A stretch of 64,000 nucleotides of DNA from Kushneria indalinina DSM 14324. GTDB taxonomy: Bacteria; Pseudomonadota; Gammaproteobacteria; Pseudomonadales; Halomonadaceae. Of the stretch, positions 20,131 through 30,274 are shown piece by piece. The notes below the pieces were generated by a model. It did no database searches and had not been told where the DNA came from. It saw only the letters and a list, made by a program, of their open reading frames with translations. The first letter of the stretch is position 1; each line of letters starts with the position of its first letter. A program made the position numbers and the translations under genes. Location of the stretch: contig NZ_QRDJ01000006.1 of the NCBI RefSeq assembly GCF_003385845.1, forward strand, positions 930,001 through 994,000. Reading direction: 5' to 3'.

Positions 20131-21492
20131 TTACGTTCTTGTGACACTGCGCAGAGTGACGAATTCCTCGGCGCTGGTGGGATGCACACCGATCGTGGCA
20201 TCAAAATCACGCTTGGTAAGCCTTGCGCGTACTGCGATGGCCAGCGCCTGAATCAGCTCACCGGCCTCCTCGCCTACCATATGGGCGCCTACCACACGAT
20301 CAGTGCTGTCATCGACTACCAGCTTCATCAGGCAACGTTCATCACTGCCCGAGAGCGTATGACGCATGGGCTTGAAATCAGTGGTATAGACACGAATGCT
20401 GTCACACTGTTCTCTGGCCTGCTCTTCGGTGAGGCCGACCGTCCCCATGTTGGGATGACAGAATACGGCGGTCGCCACGCTGTCGTAATCAATGGGGTCT
20501 GCGCTGCCGCTCCCATAATGAAGCTCTACCAGGCGCATCGCTTCCTCAAGCGCGACAGGTGTCAGTTCCGGCCCTTCGATAATATCGCCCAGCGCCAGAA
20601 TCGACGGCACGGAGGTCTGGTAGCGGTCGTCGATTTTCAGCTTGCCATCGTATTCACGCTCGACATCGACATTTTCAAGACCCAGCCCTTCAAAGCGTGG
20701 ACGACGCCCGGTGGCACCGAGAATGGCATCCACTTCCAGCGTTTCGCCGTTGCTGAGCTCCACTTCATAGGCGTCCTGGCGTTTCTCGACCCGAGTGATC
20801 GTGGACTCGAAGTGCAGATCCACACCCTTTTTCAGCATTTCGTCACGAATGTAGTCGCGCAGTTCATGATCAAAACCACGCAGGAACAGCGGGCCCCGAT
20901 AGGCCAGATGGGTTTCGGCCCCCAGGCCATTGAAGATGCTGGCAAACTCGACGGCAATATAACCGCCGCCCATGACCAGAAAGCGCTGCGGGAAAGTTGG
21001 CAGATCGAAAATCTGATCGGAGGACAGCACATGCTCGCGTCCTTCGAATTCCGGCATCCAGGGCGTGCCGCCGGTCGCAATCAGGATTTTCTCGGCGCTG
21101 ATGTGGCGACCATTCACGGTGACCGTGTGTTCGTCAACGATTTCGGCGCGCCCCTGAATCAGCTCAACGCCCGAATTGGACAAGAGCTTTTCATAGATGC
21201 CGTTGAGACGCGAGATTTCAGCCTTCTTGTTGTCCCTGAGCACCGACCATTCAAAACGCGGCGCACTGTCGAAGTGCCATCCAAAGCCCTGACTGTCCTC
21301 AAAGGCATCGTGAAAATGAGCGGCATAGGAATAAAGCTTTTTGGGTACGCAACCCACGTTGACGCAGGTTCCCCCCAGGTATCGATCCTCGGCGATGGCT
21401 ACCCTGACGCCCTTGCCGGCTGCGGTGCGAGCAGCCCTTACGCCACCTGATCCTGCACCGATAACAAAAAGATCGACATCATATTGCGACAC
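20131..21492 (-). CDS. gor: Glutathione-disulfide reductase
   Basis: Gor reduces oxidised glutathione with NADPH and FAD. The 453-residue product has the FAD motif VIGAGSGGVRAART (about residues 10-23), the redox-active pair in GGTCVNVGCVPKKL (about 40-53), a second dinucleotide fold VMGGGYIAVEFASI, and the C-terminal dimer-interface HPTSAEEF with the catalytic His near 437. The GAGSGG and IAEDRYLGGTC details match the bacterial/plant-type glutathione reductase rather than trypanothione or mercuric reductase. The start is GTG at 21492 after a GGAG site. It is monocistronic. Confidence 0.94.
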   Translation of the reverse strand: MSQYDVDLFVIGAGSGGVRAARTAAGKGVRVAIAEDRYLGGTCVNVGCVPKKLYSYAAHFHDAFEDSQGFGWHFDSAPRFEWSVLRDNKKAEISRLNGIYEKLLSNSGVELIQGRAEIVDEHTVTVNGRHISAEKILIATGGTPWMPEFEGREHVLSSDQIFDLPTFPQRFLVMGGGYIAVEFASIFNGLGAETHLAYRGPLFLRGFDHELRDYIRDEMLKKGVDLHFESTITRVEKRQDAYEVELSNGETLEVDAILGATGRRPRFEGLGLENVDVEREYDGKLKIDDRYQTSVPSILALGDIIEGPELTPVALEEAMRLVELHYGSGSADPIDYDSVATAVFCHPNMGTVGLTEEQAREQCDSIRVYTTDFKPMRHTLSGSDERCLMKLVVDDSTDRVVGAHMVGEEAGELIQALAIAVRARLTKRDFDATIGVHPTSAEEFVTLRSVTRT

Positions 21493-21653
21493 GGTTGTTG
21501 CTCCAGCTGAAAAATATTTGAAACAGAGGCGCTTCCGTTGGAATCCTGCCCTGGGAATAATGGGTCATGATGCTATCACATGAGCGTGCGCCATGGCCGT
21601 GCTGGCGTGTTTACCATTATTTATGTTGTTCATTGAAAAGGCCGTAAAAAACG

Positions 21654-22298
21654 ATGTGTGATCACAAGAGTCATCAGGACATCTCACAGCTTCTCGAGCA
21701 GAATCGGCTCTGGGCCGATCAGATGGTGGAAAGCGACCCTGACTTTTTCAAGCGCCTGTCGGATCAGCAAAATCCCGATTTTTTGTGGATAGGCTGTTCT
21801 GACAGCCGGGTGCCTGCCAACCAGATCATCAATCTCCCGCCGGGTGAGGTGTTTGTGCATCGTAATGTCGCCAATGTGCTACATCACAATGACATGAATG
21901 CCCTTTCCGTTATCCAGTTCGCCGTGGATGTGCTCAAGATCAAACACATCATGATCGTTGGGCACTATGGTTGCGGCGGCATCAGGGCGGCCGTTACCGG
22001 CGGTGATAACGGCATTGTCGACTACTGGCTCAATACCGTTCGTAACCTCTATCACCAGCATCAGGAGAGTCTTTCCGATCTGTCGCTGGATGAGCAGATC
22101 AACCGCATGTGCGAAATCAACGTCAAGGCGCAGGTGTCCAACCTCTGTCAGACCAAGATTTTGCAGCGTGCCTGGGAGCGTGAGCAGGAAGTGACGGTGC
22201 ATGGCTGGTGCTACAGCCTGGAAAATGGCCTGGTCAAGGACTTGGACAGCACGGTAAGGAACTTTGATGAGGCCGAGGCCTTCCGGCTCGCTCGCTAA
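21654..22298 (+). CDS. can: Beta-class carbonic anhydrase
   Basis: Can interconverts CO2 and bicarbonate, supplying bicarbonate to carboxylases. The 214-residue protein shows zinc ligands in WIGCSDSRVPANQI (Cys near 43, Asp and Arg dyad) and in VGHYGCGGIRAAV (His and Cys near 99-102). The length and the sequence blocks resemble E. coli Can/YadF. It lies divergently from gor with its own spacer. Ribosome site AAGG is modest. Confidence 0.95.
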   Translation: MCDHKSHQDISQLLEQNRLWADQMVESDPDFFKRLSDQQNPDFLWIGCSDSRVPANQIINLPPGEVFVHRNVANVLHHNDMNALSVIQFAVDVLKIKHIMIVGHYGCGGIRAAVTGGDNGIVDYWLNTVRNLYHQHQESLSDLSLDEQINRMCEINVKAQVSNLCQTKILQRAWEREQEVTVHGWCYSLENGLVKDLDSTVRNFDEAEAFRLAR

Positions 22299-22420
22299 CG
22301 CGTGAACGCTTCATGAAATCGGCCCGACAGGCGTCACATCAATAAACACAACAGTGCTTGACCTGGCTATCAGCTCTCGGTGATAACAGAACCTCACTGT
22401 TGCTGGCACAAAGAATCGAC

Positions 22421-23458
22421 ATGTCGGGCATGATCTACAAGGCCGGCTTTCGCCCTCCTCGCGGGCTGGCCAACCCTCATATTCAGACCCTGCTGCCACT
22501 GCTTCTACCGCGCAGCAAAGTGCGTCTTGAAACAGAGCTTTTGACGCTGCCCGATAATGACATCGTGGAGCTCAGCTGGGCTCAGCCGTCACCCGCTGAT
22601 GCCCGAGCGCCAATCATGGTGCTCTTTCACGGGCTGGAAGGCTCCGTCGATTCACCCTACGCCCGCATGCTCATGCGAACAGCCGCTGATATGGGCTGGC
22701 GCGCGGTCCTGATGCACTTTCGTGGCTGTGGGCGTGTGCCCAATCGTCACCTGCGAAGCTATCATGCCGGCGAGACGGCAGACGCCTACTGGGTGCTCTC
22801 ACAGCTGACCCGGCGCTATCCCAATGCACTGAAAGTGGCCGTGGGCGTGTCGCTGGGGGCCAATGTGCTGCTCAAGCTGGCAGCTGAACAGGGGGGCGAC
22901 GGACTTGACCTGGCAGGCGCCATTGCCATCAGCCCGCCACTGGATCTGGCCGCTTCGGCGGATGCCATCAATATCGGCTTCGCGCGCTGCTACCAGCGAC
23001 ATATTCTGAAATCCATGAAGCGCAAGGTCATGCGTCGTGTGGAAGATGGCAGTCTGGACCGGATCAACCGTCACCAGCTCAAGGAGCTGGACACGTTCTG
23101 GGCCTTTGACAATGAAATCACGGCGCCCCTGCACGGGTTTGAGTCAGCCACGGATTACTATCGGCGGGCGTCGTCGGGTCTCATGCTTCACCGCATTGAG
23201 CTCCCTACCCTGATATTGCACGCAGCCGACGATCCATTAATGCCCAAAAGCCTGCTGGATCGTCTGCCGGTACCGTCAAGAAGTGTGCGTATCGAGATGG
23301 CCGAACATGGTGGTCATGTTGGATTTGTAGAGTTTCGCCAGGGGCTGCTGCGCCCGTGGCTTGCCAGACGTGTGGCGCAGCAGCTTGAAAGCTGGCGTGT
23401 TGTGCCCGGCAGGCAGCAACACACCCAGCCACTGGGGCGTAATCAGCCACTTGAATAG
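22421..23458 (+). CDS. YheT-type alpha/beta hydrolase
   Basis: A 345-residue alpha/beta hydrolase of the YheT family of uncharacterised esterases. The oxyanion region FHGLEGSVDSPYARML, the nucleophile elbow GVSLGANVLLKLA (Ser near 150), the acid in LHAADDPLMP and the His in EHGGHVGFV form a complete triad. The N-terminal GFRPPRGLANPHIQTLLP is diagnostic of YheT. The start ATG at 22421 is chosen to match relatives; an ATG at 22430 and an earlier one at 22358 are possible. It converges with msrA. The natural substrate is unknown. Confidence 0.88.
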   Translation: MSGMIYKAGFRPPRGLANPHIQTLLPLLLPRSKVRLETELLTLPDNDIVELSWAQPSPADARAPIMVLFHGLEGSVDSPYARMLMRTAADMGWRAVLMHFRGCGRVPNRHLRSYHAGETADAYWVLSQLTRRYPNALKVAVGVSLGANVLLKLAAEQGGDGLDLAGAIAISPPLDLAASADAINIGFARCYQRHILKSMKRKVMRRVEDGSLDRINRHQLKELDTFWAFDNEITAPLHGFESATDYYRRASSGLMLHRIELPTLILHAADDPLMPKSLLDRLPVPSRSVRIEMAEHGGHVGFVEFRQGLLRPWLARRVAQQLESWRVVPGRQQHTQPLGRNQPLE

Positions 23459-23487
23459 CCACGCCCCGAATACCCCGCGGGTATCCA

Positions 23488-24120
23488 TCAGATCGGGCAG
23501 CTGACCCCTGTTCCCTTGAGGCCACAATAGCCCATCGGATTCTTGCTCAGATACTGCTGGTGGTACTCTTCGGCGTAGTAGAAGGCCTCAAGTGAGGCAA
23601 TCTGTGTGGTGATTTCCCCCTTGCCGCTCTGCTTCAATGCCTGCTCATACTCTTCAAGGCTCTGGCGGGCGATATCACGCTGCTGTTCATTGCGCACGAG
23701 AATGACGGAGCGATATTCGTTGCCGATATCGTTGCCCTGACGCATTCCCTGGGTGGGGTCATGCGCTTCCCAGAACGTCCTGAGCAGTTCTTCCAGGCTG
23801 ATCTCTGCCGGATTGAAGATCACACGCACGACCTCGGCATGCCCGGTTTTGCCGGTACAGACTTCATCATAGGTCGGGTTGGGAGTGTAGCCGCCGGCAT
23901 AACCGACCGCCGTGACCCAGACGCCCGGCAGCTCCCAGAAAAGGCGCTCAGCCCCCCAGAAACAGCCCAGCCCCAGAACGATCTCATCGAAACCTTCAGG
24001 CGGTGGCGATGAAATATCACGGTCATTGATGTGATGGACGCCGCTGATGTTCATGGGCGTGTCACGGCCTGCCAGTGCTTCTTCTGCACTGGGCATACGC
24101 GTTCTGTCGTATCCGAACAT
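23488..24120 (-). CDS. msrA: Peptide methionine sulfoxide reductase A
   Basis: MsrA repairs methionine-S-sulfoxide in proteins. The 210-residue product has the catalytic GLGCFWGAERLFW (Cys near residue 53), the substrate block GYAGGYTPNPTYDEVCTGKTGHAEVV, and the resolving cysteine close to the C-terminus in CGLKGTGVSCPI. A 45-residue N-terminal extension before the catalytic core is as in E. coli MsrA. It is monocistronic and convergent with the YheT gene. Confidence 0.96.
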   Translation of the reverse strand: MFGYDRTRMPSAEEALAGRDTPMNISGVHHINDRDISSPPPEGFDEIVLGLGCFWGAERLFWELPGVWVTAVGYAGGYTPNPTYDEVCTGKTGHAEVVRVIFNPAEISLEELLRTFWEAHDPTQGMRQGNDIGNEYRSVILVRNEQQRDIARQSLEEYEQALKQSGKGEITTQIASLEAFYYAEEYHQQYLSKNPMGYCGLKGTGVSCPI

Positions 24121-24230
24121 GGTGCCTCCCCATCAGGTTTCGAAACGAGATAAACGTTAACAGGCTACAGGTTATCGGGGCGGACAGGAGCAAACACAAG
24201 CCCCTCGCCCCGAAAACTGTCTGCTTTGCA

Positions 24231-27200
24231 TCAATACGCTCTATCCGGCGTGCGCCCCAGACTGAAGGTATAAATCAGGTCTACAGCCTGATTGGCCCCC
24301 GATACCGCCTGGAGATACAGGTTCTGGATCAGTCGATAGCGCAGCGTCAGCTCGGCAATCGAGGAAAACAACCCTACGCCGTAGCTGACCTGGAAGTCGT
24401 CAAAGAGATAGCCGCTGACCACGACCTGACTGTCATCGCCACTGCCGGACGTATCCAGAGACAGGTCATCAATGCCAAAACTTTCACCCAGCTGGCCGAT
24501 GGCCTTGCCACTTCTGGACAACGACAGCCCGATCAGCGCCGAGGTCAACATGCCGTCGCTATCGCCGTCGGCATCCGGTGCGCGCCCGCGCAGCAGGTAG
24601 GACAGCGCGCGTGACTCGTTCATGGCCGGCTCCGAGAAGACATCCAGTTCGGGCTGGTCTGCCGGACCGGTGACTCGCAGACCGGCAATCACATTGTCTG
24701 CCGTGCTATCAGGGTTTCTAACGGCCTCAATGCTCAGGTAGGGCTGACCGGGCGGGCCGCTGAACAGTACCTGTCCGCGGCGAATGATCAGGTCCTGCCC
24801 CAGCGCCTGGAAGCGCCCGTCTTCAAGCGACACATCGCCGAAAAGCTGCAACTGACTGGCACTCTGACGGACATTGAGCCGGCCCTGTACGTTGGCGTTC
24901 AAGCCATAGGCAGCCAGCTGTACGTCATTGCCCACGATGATGTTCACGCCGACGTTGACCTCCATGCCGGCCGCCTCGAGATCCTGGGTGTTGGCCCACG
25001 CCAGCTGACGATCGATCTCATTGGTCGCCTCAACCGTGGCCATTTTCTGCTGGCGGGCTTCATACTCTTCACGAGTGACGATGACCTCATCAGAAGACGG
25101 CTTGACGGCCGATGCCGGAATCTGCCCGATTTCAAGACGCGCCCAGGGAATCCGTACATCACCGTTGATATCCAGACGCTGCGGGTTGGCAGCCACTCTG
25201 ATATCGGGCGCCACTCGCAGGCGGCCGAACTCCGGCATGCGAATTTCAAGCGGCGAGTTGCCCCCGTTGAGCGCCATGCTGGCCTGCCAGTTTTCAGTGG
25301 TAGGCCAGTTGGCGTTGCCATCGAGATTCCAGCGGGCGTTGCCGACCTGCAGATGGCCCTCTAGCGTACCGCGATCCCCCTGGAATGCCATCGCCATACG
25401 GGCATCATCCAGTCCGACCGGCAGCTGAACGCCGCGGGCGCGAACATCACTGAGCACCATATTGCCATTGAGGCGCGGCTCGATCAGGGTGCCGGAAAGT
25501 GCAACATCACCGTTGAGCTGGCCGGCCAGCTCGTTCAGGGCCACGACCAGTGGCGTGTAAGGTGACAGCGTCACGCCGTCCACCTGCAGTCTACCGCTTA
25601 GCGTTCGACTGCCCAGCGGGTCACCGATATCGGCATTCAGACGAATGCTGCCGGCGTCGCGTAAATTCGTGCCCAGCTGAACCTGCGCTCGTTCAGGGGT
25701 GGCCTGAGCATTCAAGCGAATACCTAGATGCGGCAGGGAAAATGGCTGCCCCTGGGCATTCTGACCGCGTACATCGGCCTGACTCTGCAGGTCGGTATCC
25801 ACATTCCACCGGCTACCTGCCTGCGACCACTGCGCATTGATATCGCCCTCAAGCCCGCCGGCAATTTGCCATTGCGGTGGCAGATAATCGTTGGCCAGCG
25901 CCAGGTCGATATCGGAGAGGCGCAGTGCCGCACGACCGCTGTCGGCACTGGCCTGGAGAGTGTCGACCGAACACAGCCGGCCCCCCTGCCGCCTGGACAG
26001 ACAAAACGGTGAGGCGGTCACGCTGGACTGATCCAGCAGCGCCGTGAACTTCAGTGGCCCATCAAGGGCGATATCGCCCCCCTGGGGCGCACTGACGTCC
26101 AGTGGCGAGATCGTCCCGGCGTAGCGCTGTTCTGCCTGATCAAAACTACCATCCAGCGCCATGCGTAATCGACTGACGGGCAGGCCGTCACCACCGTCCA
26201 CATCCAGGGTCAGTCGATGCTGCTGCAGGGTGCCGTTGAGTGCCGTGGTCACCTGACGAATCTGCTGATCGGCCGCGCTGATATCGCTGGCATCAAGATC
26301 AACATTGAAGCTTGGGTTATCGAGGCCCTGCGCCCTGGCGGTCAGGCGAAGCGCGCCCACGCGATTGTCCTGATAACGCAGCCCCTGCCCGCGCAGATCC
26401 ACATTGCCGTCAGGATTATCCAGCGTCCCTCTGAGCCTGATCTGCCCGTTGGCACTGCCCCCCAGCTCCGGCAGGATTGAGCCCAGTGCGGGCGCCGTGA
26501 TATCGGCATCCAGTGACAGCCGATCACCGATATCACCATTGGCCGACAAGCGGTTGTTGCCCTGTCGAAAATCCAGTTGATCGATGTGCCACTGCATATC
26601 GCTGTTGCCGTTCAAGCGACCTTTCAGGGAGAGTGCTCGATCCTGCAGCGTGCCATCAATGGCAAGCTCGGGCACCTCGACACGCCAATCGTCACCCTGC
26701 TGCTGGAAACCGGCGCGCAACTTGCCATTAAGGCGACCGGTCACGGCGTCGGTAAAGTTCTCCAGTCTGAGGCTACTGAAATCAAGCGATGAGGCCACAT
26801 CCAGAGAAGGCGACCATGTCGCTGTCCCGCTGGCTTCCACCTTCCCGTCGCCAGTCGTGACGGTGAGTGGCGCCCAGTTGAAATGGGCAATATCCCCATC
26901 GCCTTTCAGACGAATATCCAGCGGCGATATGCTCGGCCCTTCCACATGGCCAGCCATGGCCAGTTGATAGCCGTCGAGCGAGCCTTCGGCATTGATGTTG
27001 ATATCGCGGGCAAGCCAGGGCGGCACACCGGGCTCGTCCTCGAGCGGCCAGCGCACCTGAGGGCTGGATAGCTGCAGCCTGAACGGCAGGTCGGGCGCCA
27101 GAAGGTCGGCATAAGCACTCAGGGCAGCCTCGATGGGCCCACTGGCATTGATGGACAGATTCAGATCAGAGAGCGCGCCATGGGCGTCAACTTCAATATG

Positions 27201-28325
27201 CTCTCCCTGAGCCGGCGCCTGCAGGGCATCGGCCACCATCGACAGTGTCAGCGGGTAATCATCCTTGAGCGAGGCCTGAGCGCTCATGGACAGACGTGCG
27301 ATGGAGGAGTCCAGCGTCAGTCGGCTCAGGTCAATGTTTGATTCTCTGGTCTGGACAGCCAGCGCCAGCTGATTGACCACCACGGGCGTTTCCCCATCAA
27401 GTCTCAGCCGGTTGATGGCGACATCGTCGGCATCGATATCCAGTGGCAGCGTGATCTCGGGCATGACGATGCGCCCCTGGGCATCCGTCTGACCAATGAT
27501 CTCGACCAGCGGATTGGCCAACGGCTTCTGGCCGAGTTCGGCCAGTGTCTCCAGCACGGTGGGCGGCTCGGGATTGGCGACCTTCATCGCACCTTCAAGA
27601 GCGTCGGACGACAGCGCAAAGGCAGCGTTATTGGTCAGCAATACCGAGGGCGACGATGCCGCGACCGACTCGGCAGCGGCAATGGCCTGTGCGGTAATCA
27701 TGTCAGGGCGCGCAACGCGCCGGGCGATGCGCACGTCCAAGCTGGCATCGAGAAGATCCGGCTGATCCAGTCCCGGTGACGTTGCCAGTACGACGCGGGT
27801 GTTTTCCAGCCGCGTTTCGCCCAGGGTGAGATGGCTGCCTTCGAAAACGGCGCTGCTGTGAAAGTGCCCCAGCTCGACACGGGTGCCATCTGCCAGACGT
27901 ACGTGAACGTCGTCCAGACGCAGATCACGCAGCCCTATTGGCAGCGGCGTACTGATTCGATCCATTGTCGAATCGTCATCCGTTGTGTCCGGGTCGGCGC
28001 TGTCGCCACCGCGCAATACGACATCAACGCCGCTGAGTTGCAACTGATCCATGCATAGCCGACCACGCAGCAGGCAATCACTGCTCCAGTGCAGGGCAAA
28101 CTGATCAACATCCAGCCGAAGCGCTGGCAGATCCAGATGCAGCCCCTGGAGGGTGAAATCATCCAGCAGCGCACCTTCCGCGTGCTCATAGGTAATAAAG
28201 CCGCGTGACTGCGCCTGCTCGAGCAGTTTGGCGGTTCCCCATGGTGAAAGAACAACGCCTGCCACGATCAGGACAAGTGCAAGAAGCGTCACCACTACCC
28301 AGAGGATAGCGCGAGGCAGCAACAT
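24231..28325 (-). CDS. tamB: TamB, translocation and assembly module / phospholipid-transport protein
   Basis: TamB spans the periplasm as an AsmA-like bridge anchored in the inner membrane and works with TamA in outer-membrane biogenesis and, by recent views, phospholipid transfer. The 1364-residue product has one N-terminal membrane anchor (about 5-28), a very long beta-rich repetitive body, and the conserved C-terminal DUF490 domain ending QAVDLIYTFSLGR. The ATG at 28325 overlaps the tamA stop as ATGA, the reason for preferring it over an ATG twelve codons upstream. Length is close to the 1259 residues of E. coli. Confidence 0.94.
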   Translation of the reverse strand: MLLPRAILWVVVTLLALVLIVAGVVLSPWGTAKLLEQAQSRGFITYEHAEGALLDDFTLQGLHLDLPALRLDVDQFALHWSSDCLLRGRLCMDQLQLSGVDVVLRGGDSADPDTTDDDSTMDRISTPLPIGLRDLRLDDVHVRLADGTRVELGHFHSSAVFEGSHLTLGETRLENTRVVLATSPGLDQPDLLDASLDVRIARRVARPDMITAQAIAAAESVAASSPSVLLTNNAAFALSSDALEGAMKVANPEPPTVLETLAELGQKPLANPLVEIIGQTDAQGRIVMPEITLPLDIDADDVAINRLRLDGETPVVVNQLALAVQTRESNIDLSRLTLDSSIARLSMSAQASLKDDYPLTLSMVADALQAPAQGEHIEVDAHGALSDLNLSINASGPIEAALSAYADLLAPDLPFRLQLSSPQVRWPLEDEPGVPPWLARDININAEGSLDGYQLAMAGHVEGPSISPLDIRLKGDGDIAHFNWAPLTVTTGDGKVEASGTATWSPSLDVASSLDFSSLRLENFTDAVTGRLNGKLRAGFQQQGDDWRVEVPELAIDGTLQDRALSLKGRLNGNSDMQWHIDQLDFRQGNNRLSANGDIGDRLSLDADITAPALGSILPELGGSANGQIRLRGTLDNPDGNVDLRGQGLRYQDNRVGALRLTARAQGLDNPSFNVDLDASDISAADQQIRQVTTALNGTLQQHRLTLDVDGGDGLPVSRLRMALDGSFDQAEQRYAGTISPLDVSAPQGGDIALDGPLKFTALLDQSSVTASPFCLSRRQGGRLCSVDTLQASADSGRAALRLSDIDLALANDYLPPQWQIAGGLEGDINAQWSQAGSRWNVDTDLQSQADVRGQNAQGQPFSLPHLGIRLNAQATPERAQVQLGTNLRDAGSIRLNADIGDPLGSRTLSGRLQVDGVTLSPYTPLVVALNELAGQLNGDVALSGTLIEPRLNGNMVLSDVRARGVQLPVGLDDARMAMAFQGDRGTLEGHLQVGNARWNLDGNANWPTTENWQASMALNGGNSPLEIRMPEFGRLRVAPDIRVAANPQRLDINGDVRIPWARLEIGQIPASAVKPSSDEVIVTREEYEARQQKMATVEATNEIDRQLAWANTQDLEAAGMEVNVGVNIIVGNDVQLAAYGLNANVQGRLNVRQSASQLQLFGDVSLEDGRFQALGQDLIIRRGQVLFSGPPGQPYLSIEAVRNPDSTADNVIAGLRVTGPADQPELDVFSEPAMNESRALSYLLRGRAPDADGDSDGMLTSALIGLSLSRSGKAIGQLGESFGIDDLSLDTSGSGDDSQVVVSGYLFDDFQVSYGVGLFSSIAELTLRYRLIQNLYLQAVSGANQAVDLIYTFSLGRTPDRAY

Positions 28326-30211
28326 CAAAATTCCGGGCCGATGCCAAAGTGCAGACGCCAAGAGTTTTCCTCACTATCAAAGGGATGGGCGATATCCAGA
28401 CGAACCGGCCCAACGGGTGAAATCCATCGCACGCCTACGCCTGCGCTTGTCTTGAGGTCATCCGGCCACCAGTCGTTAAAGGCGTTGCCGGTATCCACGA
28501 AGGTCGCGCCCCACCAGTTATTGGCGACCTGACGCTGATACTCCAGAGAGCCCACCAGCAGGTGCTTGCCCCCCAGCAGATCACCATCACTGTTTTCAGG
28601 CGCAATGGTTTCATATTCGTAACCACGTACGCTGCTGTCACCCCCGGTAAAGAATCGCAGCGAAGGCGGTACCTGACTGAAATCATCCGTACTTGTCGCT
28701 CCTGCTGTCGCACGAGCTACAAAACGATTGTTGGCGCCCAGGCTCCTGACCCACTGACTGTTGAGGCGGGTCCGCAGGAAGTTGGCGTCCGAGCCCCAGG
28801 CATCGCTTGACCCCTCAACCAGGATGTCTTGGCGATCGCCCCACATGGGAAACCGGGTCTCATCCGTGCGGGTGCGTGTCCAGCTCATGCCCGGTATGAA
28901 CAACACCACCTGATCCTTTTCATCCCCCTGGGTGAAATCCTCATAAGTGGTACGCAGGTAGGCATTTTGTATCCAGTCATTTTCGAAACGCCATTCCCGA
29001 CCAAAGGACACTGAACTTTCGAAGCTGCGGGTATCGCTTTCGCTGCGATCGGTATTCTTGAACCCGTAACGCATGTAGTAATTGTCACGCGCCGGGTTGG
29101 CCAGCGGTACGTTGTATTCCCCTACCAGGGTCTGTTCGGGACCGGAAAGGCTCAGATCATTATTGAGACTATGCCCCTGATCATTGAGCCATGGCATGTT
29201 CCAGCCAAAATTGACTCGAGGACCCACGTCGGTGGAGTAACCGATACCGGTTTCAAACTTGTGGCGATCTTCCGGCGTCACGCTGACCTCGATGGGCACG
29301 GTCGCGCGCTGGGGCCTTTCCTGCACCGCGAGATCGTCCTGGAAGTCTCTCCCGCCACTGTCGGGGTCTTCACCTTCAACGCGCGCATCCGGTGAAGACG
29401 TCACCATTGATGAGGGGCTCTGGCGAGAGCGTTCATCAAGTCGAGGGCGAACGCTGATGCTTCGAAACCAGCCCGCATCACCCAGACGCTGGCTATAAAG
29501 AGCAACGTCCGTGGCCAGATAGCGATCATCGGGATCAAAGGGTGCCATCCTTCGCAGACGCTCTTCACGAATCTGGCTGCCGCTCACAAAAATATCGCCG
29601 AACCGATAGCGCTCTCCACTCTCGAATACCAGCGAGATATAGGCGGCATGTTCCCAGGGATGGACTTCGATACGGCTTTGTCGATAGCGAGCATCGAAAT
29701 AACCGCGCTCCAGTGCCAGCCCCGTCAGGCGCGTCTTGAGCGTATCGTAAGGTGTATGCAGGAGGCGCTTGCCTTCCAGGTCTGCCAGAGGATTGGCATC
29801 AAGCGCCTCCTGAAAGGGCTCGTCATTTTCTGCCTCGCCCTCGACGCGAACCACCACCGAACGCACACGAACAGGCTTGCCACGGTCGACATCGACAATG
29901 ACCTCTTCGCGGTTACGAAAACTGACCGAAATCTCGGGTTCGTAATAGCCGTAGGGTTTCAGGGCATCCTTTACCCTTTGCGTTACTTCCGCGCTGTAAC
30001 TGTAGGTTTGCGTTTCAGCGTTTCCAGGGATATCCAGGGACTGGAGGTAATTGCGAATATTGGTGGCCAGCTCTCCCCGCACACCTCTTACCTCTGCATC
30101 GATGGCAAATACGGCAGGTGCCTGACACAGGCTGGTCACCAGCAGCGTTAGTAGAAGCAACTTTCGGGTAGGCGTGCCGGCGATCATGCCGTTACGAGAA
30201 AAGGATCGCAT
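28325..30211 (-). CDS. tamA: TamA outer-membrane BamA-like protein
   Basis: TamA is an Omp85-family outer-membrane barrel that partners TamB. The 628-residue product has a signal peptide (LLLLTLLVTSLCQAPAVFA), POTRA repeats over about residues 38-290, and a C-terminal 16-strand barrel with FTGGDSSVRGYEYETIAP (the Omp85 VRGF-like motif) and the terminal Phe of GIGPEF. A second start at 30187 would still leave a good signal peptide. An acidic, Ser-rich insert lies between POTRA and barrel regions (about residues 255-295). It is coupled to tamB and follows a coiled-coil gene by 63 bp. Confidence 0.94.
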   Translation of the reverse strand: MRSFSRNGMIAGTPTRKLLLLTLLVTSLCQAPAVFAIDAEVRGVRGELATNIRNYLQSLDIPGNAETQTYSYSAEVTQRVKDALKPYGYYEPEISVSFRNREEVIVDVDRGKPVRVRSVVVRVEGEAENDEPFQEALDANPLADLEGKRLLHTPYDTLKTRLTGLALERGYFDARYRQSRIEVHPWEHAAYISLVFESGERYRFGDIFVSGSQIREERLRRMAPFDPDDRYLATDVALYSQRLGDAGWFRSISVRPRLDERSRQSPSSMVTSSPDARVEGEDPDSGGRDFQDDLAVQERPQRATVPIEVSVTPEDRHKFETGIGYSTDVGPRVNFGWNMPWLNDQGHSLNNDLSLSGPEQTLVGEYNVPLANPARDNYYMRYGFKNTDRSESDTRSFESSVSFGREWRFENDWIQNAYLRTTYEDFTQGDEKDQVVLFIPGMSWTRTRTDETRFPMWGDRQDILVEGSSDAWGSDANFLRTRLNSQWVRSLGANNRFVARATAGATSTDDFSQVPPSLRFFTGGDSSVRGYEYETIAPENSDGDLLGGKHLLVGSLEYQRQVANNWWGATFVDTGNAFNDWWPDDLKTSAGVGVRWISPVGPVRLDIAHPFDSEENSWRLHFGIGPEF

Positions 30212-30274
30212 AACGTTCAGGAGTTTCCTTGATGATATGAATCACACCGTATGCCACGGGGCTGGCTGCACCCT